Below are positions 8,010 to 14,386 of a stretch of 17,641 bases of DNA, piece after piece. Numbering within the stretch: the first letter of the stretch is position 1; each line of letters opens with the position of its first letter. This DNA comes from DTU036 sp964346475 (GTDB lineage Bacteria > Bacillota > Clostridia > Peptostreptococcales > Acidaminobacteraceae). The notes under the pieces were generated by a model, which was given only the letters and a program-made list of their open reading frames with translations, searched no databases and had not been told where the DNA came from. Made by a program: the position numbers and the translations under genes. The stretch lies in contig CAYFUM010000028.1 in assembly GCA_964346475.1 (NCBI GenBank), positions 1 to 17,641 of the forward strand, given 5' to 3'.

Positions 8010-8017
8010 CTTGGTAA
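8008..8017. promoter_or_regulatory. Third repeat copy overlapping divergent -35 boxes
   Basis: AACTTGGTAA here matches the core of the two repeats at 7874-7905. It overlaps the first two bases of the minus-strand -35 box and contains the candidate plus-strand -35 TTGGTA (8011-8016). A bound regulator could affect both divergent promoters. Inferred from position only. Confidence 0.35.
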
Positions 8018-8047
8018 AAAAACATCGTTATTATGATAATCTATAAT
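8011..8047 (+). promoter_or_regulatory. Candidate promoter of biotin ligase gene
   Basis: TTGGTA (8011-8016) and GATAAT (8035-8040) are separated by 18 bases. A second -10-like hexamer, TATAAT (8042-8047), has no good -35 at normal spacing. Either could drive the gene starting at 8079. Confidence 0.4.
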
Positions 8048-8078
8048 ATATATTACTATACATAAAGGCGGATTATAT

Positions 8079-8843
8079 ATGGATGAATTACTGGTAGAGG
8101 AACTAAACAAGATTTCGAGAATCAAAGCCCAGGTCCATGATGAGCTGGCTTCCACCAACACTTTTCTCAAGGAACTTATTCCAGGAGGAGTGGGTGAGGG
8201 TAGCCTTATTTTAGCCAGAAGTCAGAGTGGAGGTCGAGGTAGAAGGGGGAGAAGTTTCTTTTCTCCCAAGGATAGCGGAATTTATATGAGCCTACTACTT
8301 ATTCCTAAATCTAGCACCAGCATTGAGCTTATTACCTCTGCCATGGCGGTGGCTGCTGCTAGGGGTATAAAGAAGACTTTGGATTTAGAAATCGACCTAA
8401 AGTGGGTTAATGATCTTTTCTATAAAGGCAAGAAGGTTGGTGGCATCCTTACCGAAGCCGTATTTTCAACAAGCAGCAGGCCCGACTATATCATCCTTGG
8501 TATGGGAATTAATCTCTATAGTCCCCAGGGAGGTTTTTCCCAAGGACTTAACCAGGCGGGCTACCTACTGGAAGAAAAAAGAGCTGGCCTTAGGAACCTT
8601 CTTATAAAGAATATTGTAGAAGAGTTTTGGCCCCTCTACGATAACCTAGCAGATAGGGAGTTCCTAGAGGAATATAGGAAAAGAAACTTTCTTATAGGTA
8701 AGGAGGTACTTGTATTAGAAAAAGAACCCTGGAAAGCCAGAGTTCTTGGTATTGATGAAAATTGCAACCTGCTGGTGGTAGATGAGGGGGGCAAGCCCCA
8801 TAGTCTTCACTCAGGTGAGGTAAGCGTTGTGGCTAGCTCTTAG
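8079..8843 (+). CDS. birA: Biotin--[acetyl-CoA-carboxylase] ligase, monofunctional
   Basis: This enzyme activates biotin with ATP and attaches it to the carrier lysine of biotin-dependent carboxylases or decarboxylases in the cytoplasm. The 254-residue sequence carries 'STNTFLK' near the N-terminus, the biotinyl-AMP loop motif 'SQSGGRGRRGR' (48-58), 'KWVND' (108-112) and 'KVGGILTE' (119-126), then a small C-terminal beta domain. It lacks the ~60-residue N-terminal helix-turn-helix found in bifunctional BirA, so it should not act as the biotin repressor. The ribosome binding site is AAGGCGG (8065-8071), 7 bases before ATG. It is transcribed divergently from the AraC gene, and its last 11 bases overlap the convergent MFS gene within a hairpin. 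Confidence 0.92.
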   Translation: MDELLVEELNKISRIKAQVHDELASTNTFLKELIPGGVGEGSLILARSQSGGRGRRGRSFFSPKDSGIYMSLLLIPKSSTSIELITSAMAVAAARGIKKTLDLEIDLKWVNDLFYKGKKVGGILTEAVFSTSSRPDYIILGMGINLYSPQGGFSQGLNQAGYLLEEKRAGLRNLLIKNIVEEFWPLYDNLADREFLEEYRKRNFLIGKEVLVLEKEPWKARVLGIDENCNLLVVDEGGKPHSLHSGEVSVVASS

Positions 8844-8856
8844 AGCTAGTCTCTTT
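8831..8856 (+). terminator. Hairpin over the convergent gene ends
   Basis: CTAGCTC (8833-8839) and GAGCTAG (8843-8849) form a perfect 7-pair stem with loop TTA, extendable by G-T and G-C pairs. TCTCTTTT follows on the plus strand, giving a modest terminator for the biotin ligase gene. The minus strand has no T-run after the stem. Both genes' stop codons lie inside the structure. Confidence 0.55.
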
Positions 8857-10170
8857 TAATTCATGGCCTATATTGTCTCCATGGCTGACAAATAGCATTA
8901 AGAAGAAGGCCAGGAAAAAGGCAATCACAGAATATACAAAGAGTATTGAATAGTCCTGGGTTAAATCCCTGATCCAGCCAAAAAGAATGGGGGATACTAT
9001 GGAGGCACTAAAGGAGAAGAAGTAGTAGTAGCCTGTAAAGGCACCGAGATTTTCTTCTACGGTCAGCTCTACAACCATAGGCAGAGAGTTTATATTTATA
9101 CAAGCCCAAAAAACTCCGCCGCCAATTAGAAGAAGGGTCACCAGTTTAACATTCTGAACGAAGAGCAGGGGGATAAACATGGTGATGATTCCTATAAGCC
9201 CAGCTAGGATGAGTTTTTTTCTACCATACTTTTCAGCTAAAATTCCTGAGGGCAGGGCAAAGATTAAAAAGGCTAGGGAATAGCTAGCTAACACCATGGC
9301 TGCACTGCCGCTATCTAGACCTAGGTTATTAGTTGCGTATAGGGTAAAGAAGGTTTCAACTGCGTTATAGCCACTGAACCAAAAAAAGATTGCTCCTAGT
9401 AGGAAGAAAAGACTTCTTCGATGCCTGGAGTTTAATTCTTTAAGGGGTGCCAGGAGGTTCTTCTTTTCCTTTGTTAGCGTATCTATGTCTAGATTACCCA
9501 GGCCATAGCCCTGGGCTTCTTCCAAGAGATCCTTCTCCCTGGCAGTGAGTTTTTCACCTCTGCTCCTTCTAAAAATTAGACCCACAGGCTCTCTAACAAA
9601 GGCTATTAGGGTGATAAGGGAGATGAACATGATGATGGTTGCCATTAAAAAGGGAAGGGTAAGATCAGGGTTTTTCCTAGCTAGCATGCCACCGAATAAA
9701 AAGGCAATTATTGAACCTATTCCCCCCATGAGGTTTATTATGCCATTGGCTTTACTTCTCAGGGAGCTGGGAGTTACATCGGGCATAAGGGCTATGACTG
9801 GAGCCCTCCAAAGACTCATAAGTAGGTTAAAGGTGATAATTACTGCCATCATGGAGTAGAGACTATACATTCTTGGGATGAAGGCAAAGGCTAGGGCAGA
9901 TAGAGGAAGGCCCAGGATAATCCAGGGCATTCGCCGTCCCCGCCTGGTCACGGTTCTATCACTAATAGAACCTATAAGGGGCTGGAAGATGACTCCAAAA
10001 AAATTATCTATGGTCATAATAATGCCTATGCTAGTGGTAGTTAGGAGAAAACGTTGTTCTAAGAGAATGGGCACAAAGCTATTGTAGATAGCCCAGACCA
10101 GCATAGAAGCAAAAAAACCGAAGCCTATCAAACTGGTGTTTCTATAGTTCAATTTATTTTTGTTTTTCAT
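8833..10170 (-). CDS. MFS transporter, SLC45-like
   Basis: A cytoplasmic-membrane transporter of the major facilitator superfamily, 445 residues with about 12 hydrophobic segments. The loop between helices 2 and 3 reads 'GSISDRTVTRRGRRMPWI', which matches the motif-A loop (Asp-Arg...Gly-Arg-Arg) and most resembles the SLC45/sucrose-proton symporter-like group found in Firmicutes. A charged central loop (about 199-253) divides the two six-helix halves. The second-half motif-A equivalent 'EKYGRKKLI' is also present. The ribosome binding site upstream of the ATG is weak (purine-rich AAAGAAAGAG). A terminator separates it from the baeRF gene, and no clear promoter is seen in the 60-base gap. A sugar substrate is plausible given the GH39-like regulator nearby, but that link is speculative. 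Confidence 0.85.
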   Translation of the reverse strand: MKNKNKLNYRNTSLIGFGFFASMLVWAIYNSFVPILLEQRFLLTTTSIGIIMTIDNFFGVIFQPLIGSISDRTVTRRGRRMPWIILGLPLSALAFAFIPRMYSLYSMMAVIITFNLLMSLWRAPVIALMPDVTPSSLRSKANGIINLMGGIGSIIAFLFGGMLARKNPDLTLPFLMATIIMFISLITLIAFVREPVGLIFRRSRGEKLTAREKDLLEEAQGYGLGNLDIDTLTKEKKNLLAPLKELNSRHRRSLFFLLGAIFFWFSGYNAVETFFTLYATNNLGLDSGSAAMVLASYSLAFLIFALPSGILAEKYGRKKLILAGLIGIITMFIPLLFVQNVKLVTLLLIGGGVFWACININSLPMVVELTVEENLGAFTGYYYFFSFSASIVSPILFGWIRDLTQDYSILFVYSVIAFFLAFFLMLFVSHGDNIGHELKETSSKS

Positions 10171-10189
10171 GGAAATCTCTTTCTTTAAA

Positions 10190-10222
10190 TTAAAAAAGTA
10201 AAAAGCCGAGCATAGCCGGCTT
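10190..10222 (-). terminator. Intrinsic terminator of baeRF gene
   Basis: Reading the minus strand, AAGCCG (10222-10217) pairs with CGGCTT (10208-10203) around an 8-base loop. The stem runs directly into TTTTTACTTTTTT. It ends transcription of the gene at 10231-11289 just before the MFS gene. Confidence 0.75.
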
Positions 10223-10230
10223 AAAAAAGA

Positions 10231-11289
10231 CTAGTATCTGAAAATTGCTCCAAGGCCCATGGGGAAGCTAGTGATATTCTCATCTATAAGGACCACCCTA
10301 CCATCGGTGTTCAAAACATTTTGAACAAGTTTATCAGCTTCATCCTCAATAAGGCCACCCATATCCTCGGCTATGAATAGAGCTTCGATCCTACCTGTGG
10401 CTGCTTCCTTTAGAACCAGGGACTCGTTGTCTGTTCCACGGTCCTTGGCTATCTCGTTACTTAATTCTCCTAAATAGGTCTCTATTTCTTTTTCATACCT
10501 TGGCAGCAGGATTTCCTTTAGTTTTCCATATATTTCATTTATATGAAGGGATGAAAGGGGTTTATCAATCATCTGATAAATATTAAGTTCATCCCTGCTA
10601 TATTCTTTAAAGAGGGAGAGTATCTCGGTGGTTCCAAAGACCAGGAGAGGAAGTCCTTCATCCTTTAAAAACTTTGACAAACCCTTGGCTACATAGCGCA
10701 GATACTTCTCAGTTTCCTTTTCATCTATTTCAGACTTTGATTGATGTCCCTGATAATTAGCTACCCTACCTGAGTGGTGGTGGTCGCTTTGAAGGTCCCT
10801 ATCATCAAATAGTTCTTCAAAGCTCTGGCTGAGTTCTGGGGTGTCAACCTTTGTAATACCTTCTCTACTGCCAAAATAAAGTCTAAAGCTTCTTTTAGAA
10901 ATATCAAGGATATAGGACTCATTCATAAACTCATAATAGTTTAATAGAGGCAGCAGGTGGAACCTATCACTGACTACAAGCCGCTCGGGAATTTTACCCT
11001 CTAGTTTAAGGATTCTGGTTTCTTCTTCGTCAATAAGAAGGGCCAGGCCGTCGCTAGCATGGGTCCAAAACATTACATCTTGGTAGAGTTTATCCGCGGC
11101 TTCCATTAGCTTTGAAGGATTTCTCATTTCGAACTTTTCTGCAAGTAATTTTTCTGCCTGGGAAATCAGGTTTTTAAATCTAATCCTATCCTGCTTGTTC
11201 TCAGGCGCATTTCTATGGGTTGGTAGATAGATGCTTACACAAATACCGCCATTTTTCTTTGCAAGTTCTCTAATATCAAGATTAGCCAT
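10231..11289 (-). CDS. baeRF-family (archaeo-eukaryotic release factor-like) protein
   Basis: A 352-residue protein resembling the bacterial archaeo-eukaryotic release factor (baeRF) families, which share the eRF1 fold and are thought to act on ribosomes under stress. Features are 'ISIYLPTHR'-like 'VSIYLPTHR' at 18-26, 'DRIRFKNLISQAEKLL' after it, a 'SDGLALLID' strand, and the typical end 'GRVVLIDENITSFPMGLGAIFRY'. A mobile His-rich stretch (169-172) leads into 'YQGHQSKSEIDEKETEKYLR'; Gly-His-Gln-Ser at 181-184 sits about where eRF1 proteins have the peptidyl-hydrolysis Gly-Gly-Gln loop. Which baeRF family (3 or 7) cannot be decided by eye. An AAGGAGG ribosome binding site precedes the ATG. 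It is monocistronic, with its own terminator. Cytoplasmic; molecular role unproven for the family. Confidence 0.7.
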   Translation of the reverse strand: MANLDIRELAKKNGGICVSIYLPTHRNAPENKQDRIRFKNLISQAEKLLAEKFEMRNPSKLMEAADKLYQDVMFWTHASDGLALLIDEEETRILKLEGKIPERLVVSDRFHLLPLLNYYEFMNESYILDISKRSFRLYFGSREGITKVDTPELSQSFEELFDDRDLQSDHHHSGRVANYQGHQSKSEIDEKETEKYLRYVAKGLSKFLKDEGLPLLVFGTTEILSLFKEYSRDELNIYQMIDKPLSSLHINEIYGKLKEILLPRYEKEIETYLGELSNEIAKDRGTDNESLVLKEAATGRIEALFIAEDMGGLIEDEADKLVQNVLNTDGRVVLIDENITSFPMGLGAIFRY

Positions 11290-11413
11290 ATGATCCTCCT
11301 TGGGTGTTTACATAAAGTAGTGATATCTTTACTCTAATATACCCCATCCCAGTAAGAAATTTCTACTTTTAAGAAGAATTATTAGATATCGAAAAAATCC
11401 AATCAGGAAAATC

Positions 11414-11457
11414 CTAGTAGCTAGGGATTCAGGAATTTAGCTTTTGCTATCTACTAG
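11414..11457. repeat. Inverted repeat in intergenic region
   Basis: CTAGTAGCTAG (11414-11424) pairs with CTATCTACTAG (11447-11457) with one mismatch in 11 positions, around a 22-base loop. It lies in the 282-base gap between the divergent baeRF and AlkA-like genes. No T-run follows, so it is not an obvious terminator. It could be an operator or a small dispersed repeat. Confidence 0.35.
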
Positions 11458-11502
11458 CTCCTGGAAAATTTAAGCCTAGCTAGATCCTTCCCTTTAAATA
11501 TT

Positions 11503-11532
11503 TTGCCCTAGTAGGCTAGCAGATAGTATAAT
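11503..11532 (+). promoter_or_regulatory. Promoter of the glycosylase-HD genes
   Basis: TTGCCC (11503-11508) and a perfect TATAAT (11527-11532) are spaced by 18 bases, 40 bases before the ATG at 11572. This is the best promoter match in the 282-base divergent gap. Confidence 0.6.
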
Positions 11533-11571
11533 GAGAAAGAAGAGTAAAATATTTGAAACAAGGATGGGTCT

Positions 11572-12204
11572 ATGTATTTTAGCTACGGAGAAAGAGAAAA
11601 GGAGTATTTAAAGGAGAGGGATCCTATCTTGGGGAGGGTGATTGACCATATTGGTCATATTTACAGAGAAATAAATCCTGATTTATTTGCCTCCCTGGTT
11701 CACCAGATTGTCAGCCAGCAGATTTCTTCAGCTGCTAGGAACACTGTCTGGGGCAGGATGGTTGAAAGTCTGGGCCAGGTAAATCCCGAGAGAATTTTAG
11801 CCCTAGGTAGAGATGATTTACAGGCTCTGGGCATTAGCTTTAGAAAGGCAGACTATATAGTTGACATAGCAAGTAAAGTGCAGGAAAACCTTGTAAATCT
11901 TGAAGAACTTAAGGGTATGTCAGACAAGGAAGTTATAAAAACCCTTTGCCAATTTAAAGGGATTGGACCTTGGACAGCTGAGATGGCTCTTATCTTCTCT
12001 ATGGAAAGGCCCGATGTAATCAGCTACGGAGATTTGGCGATTAGAAAGGGCATGATGATGGTCTATAATCTAGAGGAGTTAAGCAAAAAAGACTTTGACA
12101 GGATATCCAAACTTTATTCTCCCTATAGTTCAGTTGCCAGCCTCTATTTATGGGAGGCTTCTGGAGGCAGGCTGCCTGAGGATATGGGAAGGAGTTTCAT
12201 ATGA
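11572..12204 (+). CDS. DNA-3-methyladenine glycosylase II, AlkA-like
   Basis: Base-excision repair enzyme that removes alkylated purines such as 3-methyladenine. The 210-residue protein is a compact HhH-GPD glycosylase: the early motif 'FASLVHQIVSQQISSAAR' (39-56), the helix-hairpin-helix 'FKGIGPWTAEMAL' (128-140) and the catalytic Asp154 in 'SYGDLAIRKG'. It lacks the N-terminal domain of E. coli AlkA, as many Firmicute and archaeal forms do. No Cys4 iron-sulfur cluster is present, which argues against MutY or endonuclease III. AAGGATGG lies a few bases upstream of the ATG. It overlaps the following HD-domain gene by 4 bases, so the two are very likely co-translated. Confidence 0.88.
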   Translation: MYFSYGEREKEYLKERDPILGRVIDHIGHIYREINPDLFASLVHQIVSQQISSAARNTVWGRMVESLGQVNPERILALGRDDLQALGISFRKADYIVDIASKVQENLVNLEELKGMSDKEVIKTLCQFKGIGPWTAEMALIFSMERPDVISYGDLAIRKGMMMVYNLEELSKKDFDRISKLYSPYSSVASLYLWEASGGRLPEDMGRSFI

Positions 12205-12683
12205 AAGAGAAGCTTATTTTAAAGATGATGGATTGGGAAAGAGATTGTCCCCATAGAATCCAGCACTTTCTTAAGGTGCTGGCTTTTAGTGAACTTATAG
12301 CAAAAATAGAAGGGCTAGATAGGAGAAGTTATGAAATCCTTTCCCTTGCTGCTATATGTCATGATGTTGGAATAAAAAGATCCCTGGAGAAGTATGGCTC
12401 GGGAGCAGGTCACTACCAGGAGCTTGAGGGCCCTCCAATAGCCAGGGAAATGCTAGAAGACCTGGAGATTGAACCAGGTATAGTTGATAGAGTACTTTAT
12501 CTTATAGGCCACCACCATAGCTATGAAAAGATAGAGGGACTTGACTACCAGATTCTTGTTGAAGCGGATTTTCTTGTAAATATCCATGAAGGTGAGATGC
12601 CAGAAGAAAAAAGAAGCAAGGTTAGAAAGGACATCTTCAGGACAGATGGGGGAAGAAAAACTTTTGACCTCATGTATGGTTAG
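12201..12683 (+). CDS. HD-domain phosphohydrolase
   Basis: A cytoplasmic metal-dependent phosphohydrolase of the HD superfamily, 160 residues. Candidate metal ligands are His18 or His22, the His54-Asp55 doublet in 'AAICHDVGIKRS', the His104-His106 run in 'LIGHHHSY' and Asp123 in 'VEADFLVNI'. This pattern matches small HD hydrolases acting on nucleotides or similar phosphates; the substrate is unknown. The start ATG overlaps the glycosylase stop (ATATGA) and has GGAAGGAG (12187-12194) inside the upstream gene. Pairing with a DNA repair glycosylase hints at nucleotide-pool housekeeping, but this is only contextual. Confidence 0.82.
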   Translation: MKEKLILKMMDWERDCPHRIQHFLKVLAFSELIAKIEGLDRRSYEILSLAAICHDVGIKRSLEKYGSGAGHYQELEGPPIAREMLEDLEIEPGIVDRVLYLIGHHHSYEKIEGLDYQILVEADFLVNIHEGEMPEEKRSKVRKDIFRTDGGRKTFDLMYG

Positions 12684-12750
12684 GTCTGGTTTTTAACTCA
12701 AGATTAATGTTAGTATTACAGATAGTATATCTTAAATAAGGGAGGAATCT

Positions 12751-13317
12751 ATGCTAAAAGAATTGGCAGAAAGAAATCGCAGCTACAGAAGGTTTTATGA
12801 GGACGAGAAAATTTCCTATGAGGAACTAAAGGATTTGATCGAGCTAGCAAGACTTACGTCCACTGGAGCTAACCTACAACCCCTGAAATTTCTTCTTTCC
12901 CACACAGAGGAAATGAATGAGAAAATTTTTGAAGAGCTAGTCTGGGCAGCCTATTTAAAGGACTGGAAGGGCCCTGAGAAGGGGGAGAGACCTTCAGCCT
13001 ATGTGGTTATGCTGGCGGATAAGAAGATTTCATCCAATGTTTTTTGGAATCATGGGCTAGCAGCCCAAAGTATCCTTCTAGGAGCAGTTGAGAAGGGCTA
13101 CGGTGGCTGTATGTTTGCAAGCTATGATAAGAAAAAGCTTATGGATAAACTAGAACTCAGTGAAGACTATGAGATTCTTATGGTAATAGCCCTTGGAAAA
13201 CCCAAGGAGGAAGTAGTTATGGTCCCCATTGGGAAGGATGGAGACATAAAGTACTATAGGGATGATAGGGGAGTCCACTATGTTCCAAAAAGAGAGCTTG
13301 AGGATTTAATAGTTTAA
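12751..13317 (+). CDS. Nitroreductase family FMN-dependent oxidoreductase
   Basis: A 188-residue FMN flavoprotein of the nitroreductase superfamily, likely a cytoplasmic NAD(P)H-dependent dimer. The FMN phosphate-binding segment 'RNRSYRRF' (8-15) is followed by 'STGANLQPLKFLL' (37-49), the usual Asn-x-Gln-Pro flavin contact. The second half has 'AAQSILLGAVEKGYGGCMFAS' (104-124) and 'VIALGKPKE', both standard for the family. The gene starts 67 bases after the HD gene, with the strong ribosome binding site GGGAGG before ATG 12751. It may be part of the same unit; no terminator lies between them. The physiological substrate cannot be told. A long hairpin lies just downstream. Confidence 0.9.
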   Translation: MLKELAERNRSYRRFYEDEKISYEELKDLIELARLTSTGANLQPLKFLLSHTEEMNEKIFEELVWAAYLKDWKGPEKGERPSAYVVMLADKKISSNVFWNHGLAAQSILLGAVEKGYGGCMFASYDKKKLMDKLELSEDYEILMVIALGKPKEEVVMVPIGKDGDIKYYRDDRGVHYVPKRELEDLIV

Positions 13318-13342
13318 ATGAAATAAGCTAAGATCTTCTTAT

Positions 13343-13381
13343 AAGCCCTAGCTAGAGAAAAATCTCTTATAGCTAGGGCTT
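13343..13381. repeat. Long perfect hairpin downstream of nitroreductase
   Basis: AAGCCCTAGCTA (13343-13354) and TAGCTAGGGCTT (13370-13381) form a perfect 12-pair stem. The 15-base loop contains GAGA and TCTC, which can pair further. It lies 25 bases after the nitroreductase stop. No T-run follows on either strand, so this is not a canonical terminator; it may be an mRNA end-stabilising structure or a small repeat unit. Confidence 0.55.
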
Positions 13382-13461
13382 GGTCATACTCTTCAAACAA
13401 GGATAATAATTAAATTGGGAAAAATTAGACTTTAGCCTTAGTTGGAAATGAGGGAGGAAAT

Positions 13462-13990
13462 ATGCTACTTAAAAATTGCCGGCTGATACCTGAATTATCT
13501 ATTGATAATTCCCTAGAATATGCGGATATTTTACTTGAGAAGGGACTTATTAGCAAAATAAGTAAAACGGGGACCTTTCTAAATTATGATGGAGAAGTTC
13601 TAGATCTTTAGGGCATGTACCTGCTACCCGGATTTATAGACATGCACGTTCACTTGGGGTTAAGTGCTGGTAGGGTTCTAGAGGATAACATAAGGCCTGT
13701 ATCAAACCAGGTTCTTGATGGTCTTAAATATGCATTGGAATCCCTTGCTGCAGGTTTTACAACCCTCAGGGATGTGGGTAGTGCCAATGGGGTTGCAACA
13801 GGTGTAAGGGATGCAATAAAGAGTGGACAGTACAGGGGGCCTAATATTCTGGCGTCAGGAAAAATCCTCACACCAACAGAATCTGGGAATGATTTCTTCT
13901 CTGGTCTTTACTCTGAATTCAATGGTGAAGCCTCCTCTATAGAGCTGGCAAGACATGAATTTAAAGAGGGAGCAGATTTTATAAAGGTCA
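13462..13990 (+). pseudogene. Amidohydrolase, nonsense-mutated and 3'-truncated
   Basis: Remnant of a metal-dependent amidohydrolase (imidazolonepropionase/prolidase-like group). Reading begins at ATG 13462 behind the strong site GGGAGGAAA, and the first 49 codons give the usual N-terminal beta segment. Codon 50 is TAG (13609-13611), exactly in the linker where relatives read 'D-L-x-G-x-x-L-x-P-G-F-I-D'. The same frame then continues with 'YLLPGFIDMHVHLG', whose His-Val-His (13645-13653) is the first metal-binding motif, and with 'FTTLRDVGSANG' and 'EGADFIKVM'. Similarity stops at about 13990, where IS sequence starts. Only about 175 of the usual 400 or so residues remain, and the later metal ligands are missing. 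A restart at ATG 13615 would not give a working enzyme. Confidence 0.85.
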
Positions 13991-14386
13991 TGGACTGTCA
14001 ACACTAAACTAGACAACTTTTTTAAGGTTATGTACTTTGTATTCCTTTGGACTCAAATAACCCAAGGTTGAATGAATCCTGATATTATTGAACCAATTAA
14101 CATAATCAGCTAGCATTAATTCTAATTGTTCTAAGTCATTGAAGTGGTGATTATTTACAAATTCAGTTTTGAAAATTTTAAAAGTTGCCTCTGCCACAGC
14201 ATTATCATAGGGACAACCTTTCATGCTTAAGGAGCGCTTAATTTTAAAGGTATCCAATACTTCATCTATAATTCTATTTTTAAATTCATTACCTCTATCT
14301 GTGTGAAATAGAGTGATAGCATCCAGCCTGAATTTTACGCCTGCAAAAGCCTTGTAAACAAGACTGGCATCCTTCTTTGCACCGGC
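13991..14386 (-). mobile_element. IS3-family (IS150-type) end fragment
   Basis: One end of an insertion sequence, including the last ~126 codons of its transposase and about 18 bases beyond the stop codon. The outer boundary at about 13991 is placed where amidohydrolase similarity ends; the sequence there begins TGGACTGTCAACAC, consistent with the TG-initiated inverted repeats of IS3-family elements. The inner boundary (about 14378-14387) abuts the BCCT gene. The other IS end, orfA and the first part of orfB are missing, so no target duplication can be checked and the element cannot move by itself. Confidence 0.8.
14009..14386 (-). pseudogene. IS3-family transposase (orfB), C-terminal fragment
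   Basis: C-terminal part of a DDE integrase-type transposase. The frame, read on the minus strand from the junction, gives 'AKKDASLVYKAFAGVKFRL', then 'LFHTDRGNEF', 'SLSMKGCPYDNAVAEATFK' and 'DYVNWFNNIRIHSTLGYLSP', ending at TAG (14011-14009). The second Asp in 'HTDRG' and the Glu in 'AVAEATF' are separated by 35 residues, the D(35)E spacing of the IS3 family. The first catalytic Asp lies in the missing N-terminal part, so the enzyme is inactive. The open frame extends slightly into the reverse complement of the BCCT gene and has no start codon. Annotators may call 14009-14257 from an internal TTG. Confidence 0.88.

Noticed and set aside
13609..13611. TAG read through as pyrrolysine in the amidohydrolase
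   Set aside because: The gene is also truncated by IS sequence, the family is not known to use pyrrolysine, and TAG is a normal stop for several intact genes here (AraC, biotin ligase, MFS).
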